From NCBI GenBank assembly GCA_941918925.1, contig OW799236.1:117878562-117942561 (forward strand): a stretch of 64,000 bases of DNA. The letters are read 5' to 3'. The notes under the pieces are model-generated. The model was not told the origin of the DNA. It did not search any database and saw only the letters and a program-made list of their open reading frames with translations. Shown here one piece after another: positions 1 to 10,715 of this stretch (its first letter is position 1; every line of letters begins with the position of its first letter). Origin of the DNA: Phyto melanocephala. Its lineage: Eukaryota; Arthropoda; Insecta; Diptera; Rhinophoridae. A program made the position numbers and the translations under genes.

Positions 1-587
1 TGTATTTATTTGTTTTACTTGTAAATAGTACCTTTTGTCCTTAAATGCAACTAATTAAAACCAAGTAAGTCAACTGCATTCATGTCAGGTATTACGTAAT
101 TGTTCAGCTAATCGTATATAAACTGAAAAATTTCATATTTAAATATAATTTTTATTATAATCTTTTTTTACAATACTTTTTAATTTTTTCTTTTGGGAAT
201 TATATATTATATATTCGAACCGGTTAAACGGTTTTTTCCCGATTTTAAAAATATCAACCGGTTTTTTTTTAATTCTAAATTTCAAATTATTTGAAAACCG
301 GTTTTTAAAAAAGTCGAATAATCAATCACTCTAATATATTTTTAATTAAAAAACCAATACTAAATTCATTTACTTTATAAATAAATTGGGAAAATAAACT
401 TAAAAAGAAACACATTTCATATTTTTTTTACAAAGAGATCATTTTTTTATAAAATATATATTTAATTTTAAATATAAAAAAAACTTAAAAATCATATTTT
501 CTTATAGATCTTTGGACTTATTTCTCAAAAAATTAAAATTTTATTATTATATATCTACCATATTTTTGTCTGTACGTAAAAATCAAA
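1..587. other. AT-rich non-coding stretch
   Basis: No gene is recognisable. The stretch is AT-rich with poly-A and poly-T runs, and its only distinctive content is a cluster of AACCGGTT octamers, annotated separately. Confidence 0.6.
218..303. promoter_or_regulatory. Cluster of three AACCGGTT palindromes
   Basis: Three perfect AACCGGTT octamers lie at 218-225, 256-263 and 296-303, with a degenerate half-site (AAACGG) between the first two. AACCGGTT is the core recognised by Grainyhead/CP2 family factors in insects, so a binding cluster is possible. The spacing and the T-rich filler could equally be the remains of an internally repetitive transposon. The sequence alone cannot decide. Confidence 0.25.
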
Positions 588-713
588 TCAGGCTTTTTTT
601 CTTATGTCAAATTTGTAGCAATTTGGAGATCTATGTTCAAAACAGTATGTTTTATTGCATTTAGCAGAAAAATAAACACCTTTACGTCTCTTGCTTGAAG
701 GACAAAATTGGCA
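588..713 (-). pseudogene. piggyBac-like transposase C-terminal cysteine-rich domain remnant
   Basis: Read on the minus strand, this segment gives a short peptide beginning CQFCPSSKRR and continuing through CNKTYCFEH to a further Cys, then a stop at 588-590. The order C-x2-C, C-x4-C-x2-H, C, with a basic stretch after the first pair, is that of the zinc-binding C-terminal domain of piggyBac transposases, which binds the element ends. No catalytic DDD domain is visible upstream on the same strand, and no clear TTAA-flanked terminus was found. It therefore looks like a stranded 3' exon fragment. The 135-residue plus-strand open frame at 695-1102 overlaps only the first few codons, on the opposite strand, and is not believed. 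The identification rests on the Cys/His pattern only. Confidence 0.5.
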
Positions 714-1442
714 GATCGATCGTTTTTCTCCGTTTATTTGTGATTCTGGGTCTTCCTCGCCTCTCAGGCTTTACAAAAAAAATTACCCTTAATACTAAAC
801 CTCGCCTCTCTGGCAAGAAGAGAGTGTATATCTGCGAAACAAAAAACACTATGCGTTCAACGTTCGCTCACAAGCTCACACTGCTGTCTACTGAGGTGGC
901 GCGAAATCTCGTGCTATTAGTAAGTAACGAAATAGTATTATTACATAAAAAAGTGGTTCGTTGTGCTTCACAGGCGCGGTTTAGTGTTCTAGGGTTAAAC
1001 AAAATTTTACAATTCAATAATTACTTAGATAGTAGCAAATGTGGGGGCGTGGCACCTTCTAGACAAAGAAAATATTTTGTATATTCGCAAAATCAACAGT
1101 AGCAAATGAGGTGCAACCACAATACTAAAAAACCCTTTAATGTCATATCTGAATAATTGTAATCTCTATTGGGCCATAGATTATAACCAGCTACTCTTGA
1201 TAAGAATTTCCTAATTTGAACAAAAAAATGTTAAGGGTCGGAGAAAGAATGTGATACTCTAACTAATAGGAATGTAGTACTATTTATGATAATTTTTTCA
1301 TACCAAAAAAAATGATGACAGATAAATTCATATACACCGTACAATGCAAAAATGTTGTTGGCGTCAGTAAAGCGGTTCGGGTTTTGCTAGTGATCAATAA
1401 TATATAGTCAATAGTATATAGTATGCTGTCTGTGGTCTCTTA
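714..1442. other. No recognisable gene
   Basis: The GC content around 720-1100 is somewhat above background, which suggests more of a decayed transposon, but no family could be assigned. The remainder is ordinary AT-rich sequence. Confidence 0.5.
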
Positions 1443-2038
1443 TCTATATATATAAAAATCAATGTGTGTTTGTATGTTTGTTTGTGCTTTATAGACGGTT
1501 AAACGGCGGGAACGATTTCCTTGAAATTTTCACAGAATCTTCCTGTATGTCTGGAAGGAACTATAGGCTATACTTTGGTTTGAAATTGTAAGTGAGCGGG
1601 GTGCCGCGGCCTATTAAAGAATAAGTATTAAATATTATATATCACGAAAGTTAATGCAGCTAGAGTCTTCAAATTAAGTACGGTAAACTTTGACATCCAC
1701 AAGAACATTTGGGTAAAAAAAGGGCGGACTTGCAATAGTAGGCGTGGCCACATGAATTAAATACTAAAATTCATATATTTGGAAAACGATATCGATTAGA
1801 GTAGTAAAATTTTGCAAGAGCAACTTTGACACACAAATGAACATTTAGGCAAGAAATGGGTGCATTATCAATAGTGGGCGTGGCACCTACCATATGAATT
1901 AAATACTAAAATTCGTATATTTGGAAAACGATATCGATTAGAGTACTAAAATTTTGCAAAAGCAACTTTTATATTCGAATAAACTTTTATATTAAATACT
2001 AAAATTTGGGGTGGCGAAGCACACTGGGTATTAGGTAG
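1443..2038 (+). mobile_element. Short non-autonomous Helitron
   Basis: The left end begins A|TCTATATATATAAAAATC followed by a TTTG/TGTTTG-rich segment, the common insect Helitron 5' start. The right end has the GGCGAAGCACACTGGGTATT motif that precedes Helitron 3' ends, followed by GGTAG|T where CTAG|T would be usual. It is 596 bp with no coding capacity for a Rep/helicase. Its interior contains a diverged direct duplication of about 142 bp. The 3' CTRR tetranucleotide is mutated, so this copy is probably dead. Confidence 0.6.
1752..1975 (+). repeat. 142-bp direct duplication inside the Helitron
   Basis: The block starting ATGAATTAAATACTAAAATT at 1752 recurs at 1894 and continues through GGAAAACGATATCGATTAGA. 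The second unit is incomplete. Both are preceded by a GGGCGTGGC-type stretch resembling the interiors of other short dipteran repeats. Confidence 0.65.
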
Positions 2039-3275
2039 TTTAAAATAAAATATGCTTTGAAATTATTTGGTTAAATTTAACATTTATGTATTGATGCAGT
2101 TCCTTTACAACCTGACATCTATATATTTTATATTCCGTTTTTTTTTTGTTATCTTATGTGTATGTATGTTTTTGTGTTTTTTTATATTTTTCCTGCTTAA
2201 ATATCTTATACGTTTTCTAATGCAGAACTTCTAACATAAAAGCTCACGAATTTACATTCATTTCAACATTGCCATTAGAAAGATCATGTAGAAAAAAAAC
2301 GAAGATGATGATTATACTCATCATTAAGTTCATTATCTAATGTATTGGCGATCTGTTATATTCACAGATCACAATGCTGACGATGGTGATCAAGAAGTGG
2401 CGGATATTATTTAAATTTTTTTTATGTTCCGCCTTAGCCGTTTTAGTGGTTGTTTGTTATTTTCTGCTAACATCTATTCACCTTTACGCTTCTCTTTATT
2501 ATAAGTTTTTTTTCTTTTTTTTTTCATTTTGACCAAATCAAACATTAGTTAAATAGTTGTTTAGTGTTGCCATTGTTATGTTCACTGTTTAGTTTTCTAA
2601 TAAGATTTATCTCTTGGTAAATAGTTTCTGAACGCCTAACAGATTTTGCGCTTTGTTGTGGCTTTTGTTTATTTTTGTTGCTGTTGAAAATATTTAAGCT
2701 TGAGGTAGCCTTTCTTGTCGTTGTTGGGGATGGCTTCATGTGTTTGCTTTGCAAGATATTTTTGTTGTCGTTTAGTTCGAGTATTGTTTTGCATTTGTGT
2801 TTGCTTTTAAGTCGTATGGAAAATAATAAGAAATTTTTACTAATTGACTCAACACCAAAATGGTTAAATCAACAATACGCAAACTAACCAACTCTTAACT
2901 CTTTGCAAGCATTATTATTATTTTCGGGTTGAGGTTTTTTTAAAAAAAACAATAGTATTTTCACAAATCGGCAGCTTTTTGAACTTGCTTTTACTGTTGT
3001 GTTGATTAGCCCGAAAGCAGTAGCTTAAAGTAGTCATTGTTGTGGGTTAGTAACTTAAAAAAACACTTGTTAGTGAAAATAAAGTTAAATATATGGTGGC
3101 AAATAAAAAGCACTATGTTTTAAATTATTAATATGTTATCGAGTCCTTTGCTTATAGGAATTGAATAATTTAATTAAGGATACTGTTCCATCGATAGCCG
3201 TTCAAAATAACTAACAAAATTGTTGGTTGTTTTGAGTAATTATTTTATAAATAAATGACTTAAACTGCTCCCATA
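2039..3275. other. No recognisable gene
   Basis: AT-rich sequence with homopolymer runs. Short open frames here have no recognisable motif and biased low-complexity composition. Confidence 0.6.
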
Positions 3276-3286
3276 TTCAGAGGACT

Positions 3287-3969
3287 TAGGTTAGGTTAGG
3301 TTGAAAAGGAGGGGTATAAAAGCCCAAACCCATGACAGGTATGCACTTATGCCCAGTTGGCATGTTGTGCGCTCCATATGGAAAACGGAATTCCCAAACA
3401 AAAAACCATAAACATATTTTCCCAAATATAACGGACTTGTCCAAGAACACAGTCCCCTCAATGTAGCGCCTTATGAATCTCTAGTTCGAGTTCCCCAGGT
3501 ATTCCAAGTTCGGCATATTATCCACTGTAAAATTTTCGCGCCTAATATGCCCAAACGCAGGACAATGACAGAGGTAGTGTACCCAAGTCTCATCCTCTTC
3601 CTCGCATGCTCTACATGTTGCCTCCTCAGATAATCTCATGCGAGCTAGATGAGTTCTCAACTCCGTATGATCTGTAATCACACTGGTTAGTTTCCTAAGT
3701 GTAGGTCTACTTAGTCTCAGAATCTCCTTTGATTTCCCAAGATTTGGGTCACCCCATAGTGTTCTTGTCACCTTACCGACATCAGTGCTTTGCCATTTTC
3801 TGACATGTTCCTCCATCGCCCAACGTTTAAGTTCATCCTTAAATCGTTTAAAGGGTTCGGCGTTTTCCAAAGTTATAGTACTCAGAAGAGCTCCCATTTT
3901 GGATAATTTGTCGGCTTTCTCGTTTCCGATCAGCCCGTGAAAGCTTGGTATCCATATTATCTCCAGATG
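3287..3969 (-). mobile_element. 5'-truncated non-LTR retrotransposon (LINE)
   Basis: A 683-bp minus-strand insertion is flanked by an 11-bp target-site duplication, TTCAGAGGACT, at 3276-3286 and 3970-3980. Its 5' part (high coordinates) encodes the end of an RNase H domain and a C-terminal CCHC zinc knuckle, as in I- and LOA-type LINEs. Its 3' tail is not poly-A but a short array, AACCTAACCTAACC. Truncation at the 5' end is typical of target-primed reverse transcription. The 3' terminal 90 bp also occurs at the end of a SINE near 27.9 kb, so an autonomous relative probably mobilises both. Confidence 0.8.
3481..3969 (-). pseudogene. LINE ORF2 C-terminus: end of RNase H domain plus CCHC zinc knuckle
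   Basis: The reading frame is open from the 5' truncation point to the stop at 3481-3483. It first gives WIPSFHGLIGNEKADKLSK, the last conserved block of eukaryotic RNase H (the W-x-P-x-H-x-G-x-x-G-N-E-x-A-D signature). About 85 residues later it gives CRACEEEDETWVHYLCHCP, a C-x2-C-x8-H-x4-C knuckle found at the C-terminus of many insect LINE ORF2 proteins. The reverse transcriptase and endonuclease domains are absent. The visible frame contains no internal stop, so the insertion is not very old. The apparent Met start at 3897 is only an internal methionine of the truncated frame. Confidence 0.8.
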
Positions 3970-3980
3970 TTCAGAGGACT

Positions 3981-5261
3981 AACCGGCGGCTGCTTTTTTC
4001 TTAAACAATGATGAACTTGAGCGTGAATAAAATTTTTAATATAAACAGAAACCAAATTTGTTTCTCTAGAAATTTTTTATAAAGTTAGAAAAGAATTTTT
4101 ATTCAAATTTTTTTTCTAGTTTCGAATTCAATTCTATACAGCTTAACAGAAAATTTTAAAACTTAATGTTAAAGAACATATTTTATATATTTTTCTACGT
4201 TCGTTATGCCATTATATTTCTAAGTTGTTTATATGGCATTAGAGAACTACACCGACAAGCATATTTCACTATATTCTTATATATTTGTCAAGTTTCTGGT
4301 AAGCAGTGACAAATATCTTCCTAATGTTTTATAAGCCTTGAATTTAGTTGGAGTTTTGTGGGTTTTGTAGCACAATTTATTATACCAATACTAAATAAGT
4401 AAATGATGGCTTTTTATCGCCGTCATGCTATTTTAGTGTTGAACTTTAACAAAGATGAATAGATGTAGGCAGTTCATGGTGGTTACGTTATTTTAGTGTT
4501 AGCCTTTTCTAATTGTCTTATACAAGGTTAGAAATCTATACTAAGAAGCTGAATTTTACCGACGGCAAAATATAATCTAAGCAATCACTTTAATTAGGGA
4601 TAACCTTTGTAGCAGAATAAATTTCTTGAATCTTTGATACCGAGCTAAGCCACTGCAATTATTCGATCAATATTACACTCTATGCGTTACTCAACTATGA
4701 AAAGAAAAATGCTAATACCTCGCACACGGATATTTTGTTAAATCTTTTCGCACATCTACCCACCCGTAAGACTTAGGTTTTAATATTTCTTTTAAACAAG
4801 TAGAAAACTCAGGAAATTACTGTTTGTATTATATCATTTATAACGTAAAGTTCTAAAGCCTGATAGTATGATGTAGCACATTTTTGTTTTCTGGTGTTTT
4901 CAGAATTTCCACGTCTGATCAGGCAAATGGTGGTGCAGCTTATATATGAAAATGGTGAAACTAGTTCTAATAATTAATTGTAATGCGTTACCGTAAATGA
5001 TAGTGTATGGAAAATAGGGGAGGGGGCGGTTGGTGTTGGTGTGTTGTGTTTGTTGTTTAACAAGGACTTCATGGTTATTATTTGACAGCATCGAGTTAAA
5101 AGAGGCTAGAAAATGGAAAAAGCAAGAGATAGTGACAAAACAATACTTTCGTTAAAAAAGTATTGTAATTTGTTCGGCCCAAAAAAAAAAAAAAATAGTA
5201 ATAAACTAAGTCCCCATCAGCAATTTTTTCATAAACTAGCAACACCAGATAATCACCTGGG
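3981..5261. other. No recognisable gene
   Basis: AT-rich sequence without convincing coding, RNA or repeat features. Confidence 0.6.
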
Positions 5262-5266
5262 CAACG

Positions 5267-7058
5267 CACAGAGGAGTATTTGGCTTGAAAAGCTGACCAA
5301 AATTATTAAACGTGTTTTTTGAATTAAAAGTTCAAGTTTTTTGATAGTTTTAGATGTAGTATGATGTAGAAATCTAGTAGCAGATTTTGAAAAAATTACA
5401 CTGCGCAACAAAATTACACTGCGCAACAAAAAAAATTTTATCTATCCTAGAAATGAAAGTATGTGGACTACATGGATTTTGATACCTTAATTAAAATCTG
5501 TTTTCCGTTTATCTCTAGTACTTAAGGATTTCCTTTTAAAGGCGTGGCATATTTCACCCCCTAAATCGTTGTATTGCCAAATATATTTTGTCATAACTTG
5601 AAAACAGGTTCTTCGATTTTAATAGCAAGAGGATCAGAAGATGCACCGGAAAATTCTGCTTAAACTAAGATGTTTCTTTTCTATCTATTACTATTTCGGA
5701 GTTATTAAAAATTTAATGGCGAAAAAAACAAATTTTCTTGCAAAATTCGTCAAATTTTATGTTTTCAAAATGCAATAAAAAAATTAAAGAACCAAAAAGT
5801 TTTAATTTTTAAGATTTTTTCAAAAGCCAATTCCTTCCAGCCATTTAGCGTTTGTGCTTAAAAAGCGGTCCTCTTTTCGTTGTGCCAAAAGCCAATATCT
5901 TTTAAAACAATTTTTTAAATTTTTTAAACACTGCTTCAGTGCTAATATGTCCCCATCCCCTTGACATTTTGAAATTTCGCTCAATTTTCTGACCAAAAAA
6001 TCCAATTTCTCGTCAATGGTTTCAGCATTAGATTTTATCATTATTTGGAATAGCTGTAATCTTGTGTAAACTTGTTCCATGTTGACTCTCGAAGTTACAA
6101 AGCGGTTTTGATAAAGATTGTGTGCAATAACCCTTTATAAGTATTTTCAAGCCCTTGCTCATATGCGTTATTTGGATAGTAGCCTGATACCTGGGTGCCC
6201 ATAAATTTTTATGTACCTGTATTTATTTTTTGTAAACAGATTTTTGTGATAAATGCTTTTAATAATTATTCTTATTAGGTACGGTATATATTTTTTTAAC
6301 ATATAATATTTTGTAGAGCAGGTATATAAAAATATCCTTTATGGATAATAAAAAAATTTTCAAATTTATAACTATAGGCATTGTGAAGTGTTAAAAGTGA
6401 TGTGAATAACAGTTGAAATCAGTAATTCAAAATACATAAAAGTTAATGACGATATAAATGTATAAGAAAAAGTGCCTGATGAGCAAAAATAGAAGAAATG
6501 TGAAATTTAAAATAAATCGTCAAAAATAATGACGCAAACTTGCGCAGACTTTTTTTTTGTTTCTAAAATTAGAGATTCCAAATTTTATTGCGGTATCAAA
6601 CATAATTCGTAGAGATGCTAACCTCACTTTTAAAAACCTCTTGTTTTTCTTTTTTTGTAAAAAAAGTGTACAATTTTGTTTGATTTTAGCTTTTGAACGA
6701 ATTGTTTTACCATGAATATTTAACATATTTAAAATTTTTTTTGCTTTTGTAAATAGCTTTTGATCAAACCTGTCAGCGAAAAAAAAAACGATTGTTAAAC
6801 CTTTATTGGTTTAGCCGTAAAAAAAAATATCATGAAAACATCCAGAAACCGAAAAAAACATTTATATCTCATATAATTTTCTTCACTTTCCTGACTTTAG
6901 CACGGTCTCAAAGCTACAAATCGCAACTAAAAGTCTTAAAAATTTACAATATAATGTAAAATATTGTTGTCTGTCGAGCTGCGTACTTAGTTTTTACGAT
7001 TTTTTAAAATTTAGTTTTGCCTTTTTGGCCAGCTTTTCAGGTCAAATACTCCTCTGTG
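5267..7058. mobile_element. 1.8-kb DNA transposon with about 36-bp TIRs and 5-bp target duplication
   Basis: The ends are inverted copies beginning CACAGAGGAGTATTTG and continuing through TGAAAAGCTG to CCAAAA, with only a few mismatches. The element is flanked by the direct repeat CAACG at 5262-5266 and 7059-7063. A 5-bp GC-containing duplication with termini starting CAC fits Transib-like elements best among the superfamilies I know. The terminal heptamer is not a clean match to the Transib consensus, so the superfamily is tentative. The interior holds a minus-strand 86-codon open frame (5820-6080) and AT-rich sequence, and no recognised transposase core. An 18-bp segment, ATTACACTGCGCAACAAA, is directly duplicated near 5396-5430. 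Confidence 0.65.
5820..6080 (-). CDS. Unrecognised 86-aa open frame inside the 1.8-kb DNA transposon
   Basis: I do not recognise this protein. It is an ATG-initiated frame with mixed, non-repetitive composition. The N-terminal half is amphipathic and probably helical, and the C-terminal part is basic and aromatic (NLKNCFKRYWLLAQRKEDRF), ending in NAKWLEGIGF. That is more protein-like than the low-complexity frames elsewhere in the window. Its placement wholly inside the TIR-bounded element makes it a candidate remnant exon of the element's transposase or accessory protein. No upstream exon with clear splice signals was identified. It could still be a chance frame. Confidence 0.25.
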   Translation of the reverse strand: MEQVYTRLQLFQIMIKSNAETIDEKLDFLVRKLSEISKCQGDGDILALKQCLKNLKNCFKRYWLLAQRKEDRFLSTNAKWLEGIGF

Positions 7059-7063
7059 CAACG

Positions 7064-9095
7064 GTATAAATTATTGCAATACCGCCAAGATTTATAACTG
7101 ACAAGGTGGGCCTAGAATCAGCTAGAGATTAGTAAAAGAGCAATTCTTTTAAAGTCAGAGGACAAAACACCCTAACTTAGGGTTCCTTACATAAATGTCA
7201 AGATTTGACTCTTTTTGCTTTAAGTAACTTACTATTACTTAAAGTTTATCCTTAACAGCTTTCAAAATATTTTTGCATCGTAGTGAATAATTTTGTTATT
7301 TTTAAAATTAATTTTGGCATTTTGCTTTTACTACGCATACGTTTGACATTATTTTAACAAAACTTCAATGTGTTTTTATTAGCTTATTAGCATTGTGTTA
7401 ATTTCCGAGAGTGGACAGTATAATAAGAGTTATTTTTTTCTTCTATGGGACGATAATTTTTTTATTTCATCTCAGCTTACAGTCGTATGGGTTTTTGTTA
7501 ACCGATATTATAAGAAAAATAAGACCAATTATTTAACAAGACTGTTTTTCTAACGCAAAAGACTCCCACTTATATAAATACTTTCCCACAAAGTCACTTA
7601 GTGCTCGTGTGATACCCTTTACTGAAGAGTTCTCTTTTATTTTCACTAATCACAACAATAGTTCAGAATAATGTTACTGTAGTGTAATGGCTTTTGTGAG
7701 TAAATAAATAAGTTCATACATTTTACTCATACATTATTGTTTTTATTTCTTCTTTTGTGCTAAATAGGAAGCCATTTTAAATGTTTAGGGCGTTATATAT
7801 TCTTTATCTTTTTTTGTGGTTATTTCTTTTGTTTTATGTACAATATTTTTTATGTTATATTTAATCATTTTAATAAAAAAAAATACAAAAATTCTACACA
7901 TGTGTGATTCCTTTATATTTGGTTTTGTTTAACAAAAAAAAAATTAACTCTGCCATAAACATCAACCAGCCAAACATAAAAAAAGAGTTACGCCTATTTT
8001 TATAATAGTCATTAGCATTCAGCACTTTAACGTAATTAACATTAACATAATAATCATTATGCCACCATTATGGTGGCCATTTTGGTAATGAAATGACAAA
8101 CTAAAGTAAGACGCAACACAACAACTGCAAAAAAAAAAACATGGAAAATATTATTATTATCGAGCTTTAAGAAAAGATTAGTTATAAAAACATCAACAGC
8201 AACAGTATGAAATATTAAGACAACAATATTGCCACAGTGGTGGCCGGACAAATTGAAACACATGTTCAAATCATATAAAAATATTTTAATTATGGAAAAC
8301 CAGTATTGTAATGATTGAATTATTAAGAAATAAACTTGAGATTTTTATGGTGTATAGAAGAAGGTTTTCAAAAGTTCATTTGCTTTTTTGTGCATTAAAT
8401 AAAGCTATTTAAAAATTATTAATAGATAAGAACTTAGCTTGAGATTAACTTTAAAAGCTAAATTTCACGATTTACTTTCAAAAATTAATCTATTCGCAAT
8501 AAGAGCTAGAATACCGATTTTTTATTTTAATTTTCTGCAAACAAATTTTAGTTTTTTTTTTAAATTATGTTAAATAATATTAGTGTTGAAAAACAATTAA
8601 GTTTTTATAAACACCAAAAGCTTTTAGACACTTTAATGGTCTTGTTTTTAAAGAAGTTTTTTGGTAAATATGATTTTTTTCTGCGAATTTAAATTGGAAC
8701 TTTAATTAATAAAAAACCAAAATTAGTTTAATATTTTAATTAAGCAGCTTAAAAATTTTAATCCGTATGAAAAATATTTAAGGCAAATATTTTTGGTTTA
8801 TGTTCGAATTAACAAAATAGTTTAACATTAACATAAAATCTTAAAAATATTTTTTTCTAGAAAGATTTAAAGTATCATTTAAATCTATTAGTTATTTTTT
8901 TTTTGTAATTTTTTTAATACTTTGTTGCAAATTTATATATTTTTCAAATTTCATTTAAATGAAGTATGAAAAATTTGTGTTTGTTATTCATATTCATTCA
9001 GTTTCGACCTTATAAGACAAGACACAAATACTTTGACCGAGGCATATTAATTCATCAGGTAATTGCAGTTCGGAGATAAGTTTTTTGTCTATATT
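7064..9095. other. No recognisable gene
   Basis: AT-rich sequence with many homopolymer runs. No TIR pair, tandem array or coding motif stood out. Confidence 0.6.
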
Positions 9096-9233
9096 TTTAT
9101 ACCCGCCACCAAAAAAATGGTGGGGGTATATTCATTTTGTCATTCCGTTTGTAACACATCGAAATATCCATTTTAGACCCCATAAAGTATATATATTCTG
9201 AATCAGGGTTTGATTTGATGACGATCTAGCTAT

Positions 9234-9294
9234 GTCCGTCCGTCTGTCCGTCTGTCCGTCTGTCCGTCTGTCCGTCTGTCCGTCTGTCCGTCTG
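9234..9294 (+). repeat. (GTCY)n microsatellite of mini-me copy A
   Basis: Alternating GTCC and GTCT tetranucleotides run for about 61 bp directly downstream of the mini-me core. Shorter or decayed versions occur in the other copies (24.97-25.01 kb, 44.02-44.07 kb, and reduced at 39.28 kb). Confidence 0.9.
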
Positions 9295-9750
9295 TTGAAA
9301 GCACGATAGAGGTCGCACCGAAAAAGCTAGGGGGCTCAAATTTTGCCAGAATCTTTCTTATAGACAAGGTTTGTTTGGTATTGAAAATGGGCTAAATCGG
9401 AATATTAGGAAGGGAGTTATAGCTCGAAAAGCAAGAGTAGGTCGAAAAAACCGTGTCCTTCAAACATCGAATAAAATGGAATTGTGTCCAAACGCATTAA
9501 CGTATACTCATGAAACTTCGAATATATATTTCCTGAGTAAAAACAATATTTTTCCCCGAAAATTATCAAAATCTATGCATTAGGAGAAGAGTTATCGATC
9601 AAAATGTACGAAAATTTATACCGCACAGTGTATTTTTCGGTATATATAAAAACAAAAACGTCATAAAAGCAACAAAATTGGATGTACGACTCTGAAATTT
9701 TGCACACTTTGCTTTTTGGTGAGACGCTTTTTTATAACGGAAAATCAATG

Positions 9751-10711
9751 TGCCACGCCCACTTTTACGCCCACCTCCCATATAACGTTTTACCTAAAAT
9801 TCATATAATTTTTCTATTAATAAAGATTTTGGAATAACAAAGGGCTATATTGAAACACCTAAATTGTACTCATTAGCAAAAACAACTTTGACACGCCTAC
9901 TATAACGCCCACTTTTCACGTTATCTACCGTTAATGAAATTTAAAAGCTCATAAAACCGCCAAAATTAGAAGTGTGATGATCAAATTTGCTACGTATATC
10001 CTCCTAGGCAGTATCATTAATGTGCCAGAAAATTAGGTTGCCACGCCCACTTTTACGCCCACCTCCCATATAACGTTTTACCTAAAATTCATATAATTTC
10101 TCTATTAATAAAGATTTTGGAATAATAAAGGACTATATTGAAACACCTAAATTGTACTCATTAGCAAGAACAACTTTGACACGCCTACTATAACGCCCAC
10201 TTTTCACGTTATCTACCGTTAATGAAATTTAAAAGCTCATAAAACCGCCTAAAATTAGAGGTGTGATGATCAAATTTGCTACGTATATGCCTCTAGGCAA
10301 TGTAATTACTGTGCAAGAAAATTGAGGTGACACGCCATTTTTTACGCCCACCTCCCATATAACGTTTTACCTAAAATTCATATAATTTCTCTATTAATAG
10401 AGATTTTGGAATAATAAAGGGTTATATTGAAACGCCTCAGTTGTACTCATTCGCAAAAACAACTTTGACATGCCTACTATAACGCCCACTTTTCACGTTA
10501 TCTACCGTTAATGAAATTTAAACGCTCATAAAACCGCCAAAATTAGAGGTATGATGATCAAATTTGCTTCGTATATCCTTCTAATCAATGTAGTCGTTGT
10601 GCCAAAAAGTTTAGGTAACACGCTCACTTTAACGCCCACCTCCCATAACGGTTTATCTTAAATTCATGTAATTTCTACATTTACAAAAGCATTTTAGTAG
10701 CATATCGAAGT
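9751..10711 (+). repeat. About 288-bp tandem repeat, three full units plus a partial
   Basis: Units start at about 9751, 10039, 10328 and 10616, each opening with a CCACGCCCACTTTTACGCCC-like block followed by ACCTCCCATATAACG. Units are roughly 85-95 percent alike by eye, and the third and fourth are the most diverged. The fourth is cut short where the mariner-like element inserts. Shorter, more diverged versions occur inside the copy at 58.7-60.3 kb. Confidence 0.85.
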
Positions 10712-10715
10712 TATA

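Noticed and set aside
695..1102. 135-codon plus-strand open frame
   Set aside because: No recognised motif. It starts on the strand opposite a piggyBac-like Cys/His domain, and its apparent repeats are short.
3289..3303. GGTTAGGTTAGGTTG as a telomere remnant
   Set aside because: It is the 3' tail of a LINE bounded by an 11-bp target duplication, and the same tail ends the SINE at 27.9 kb.
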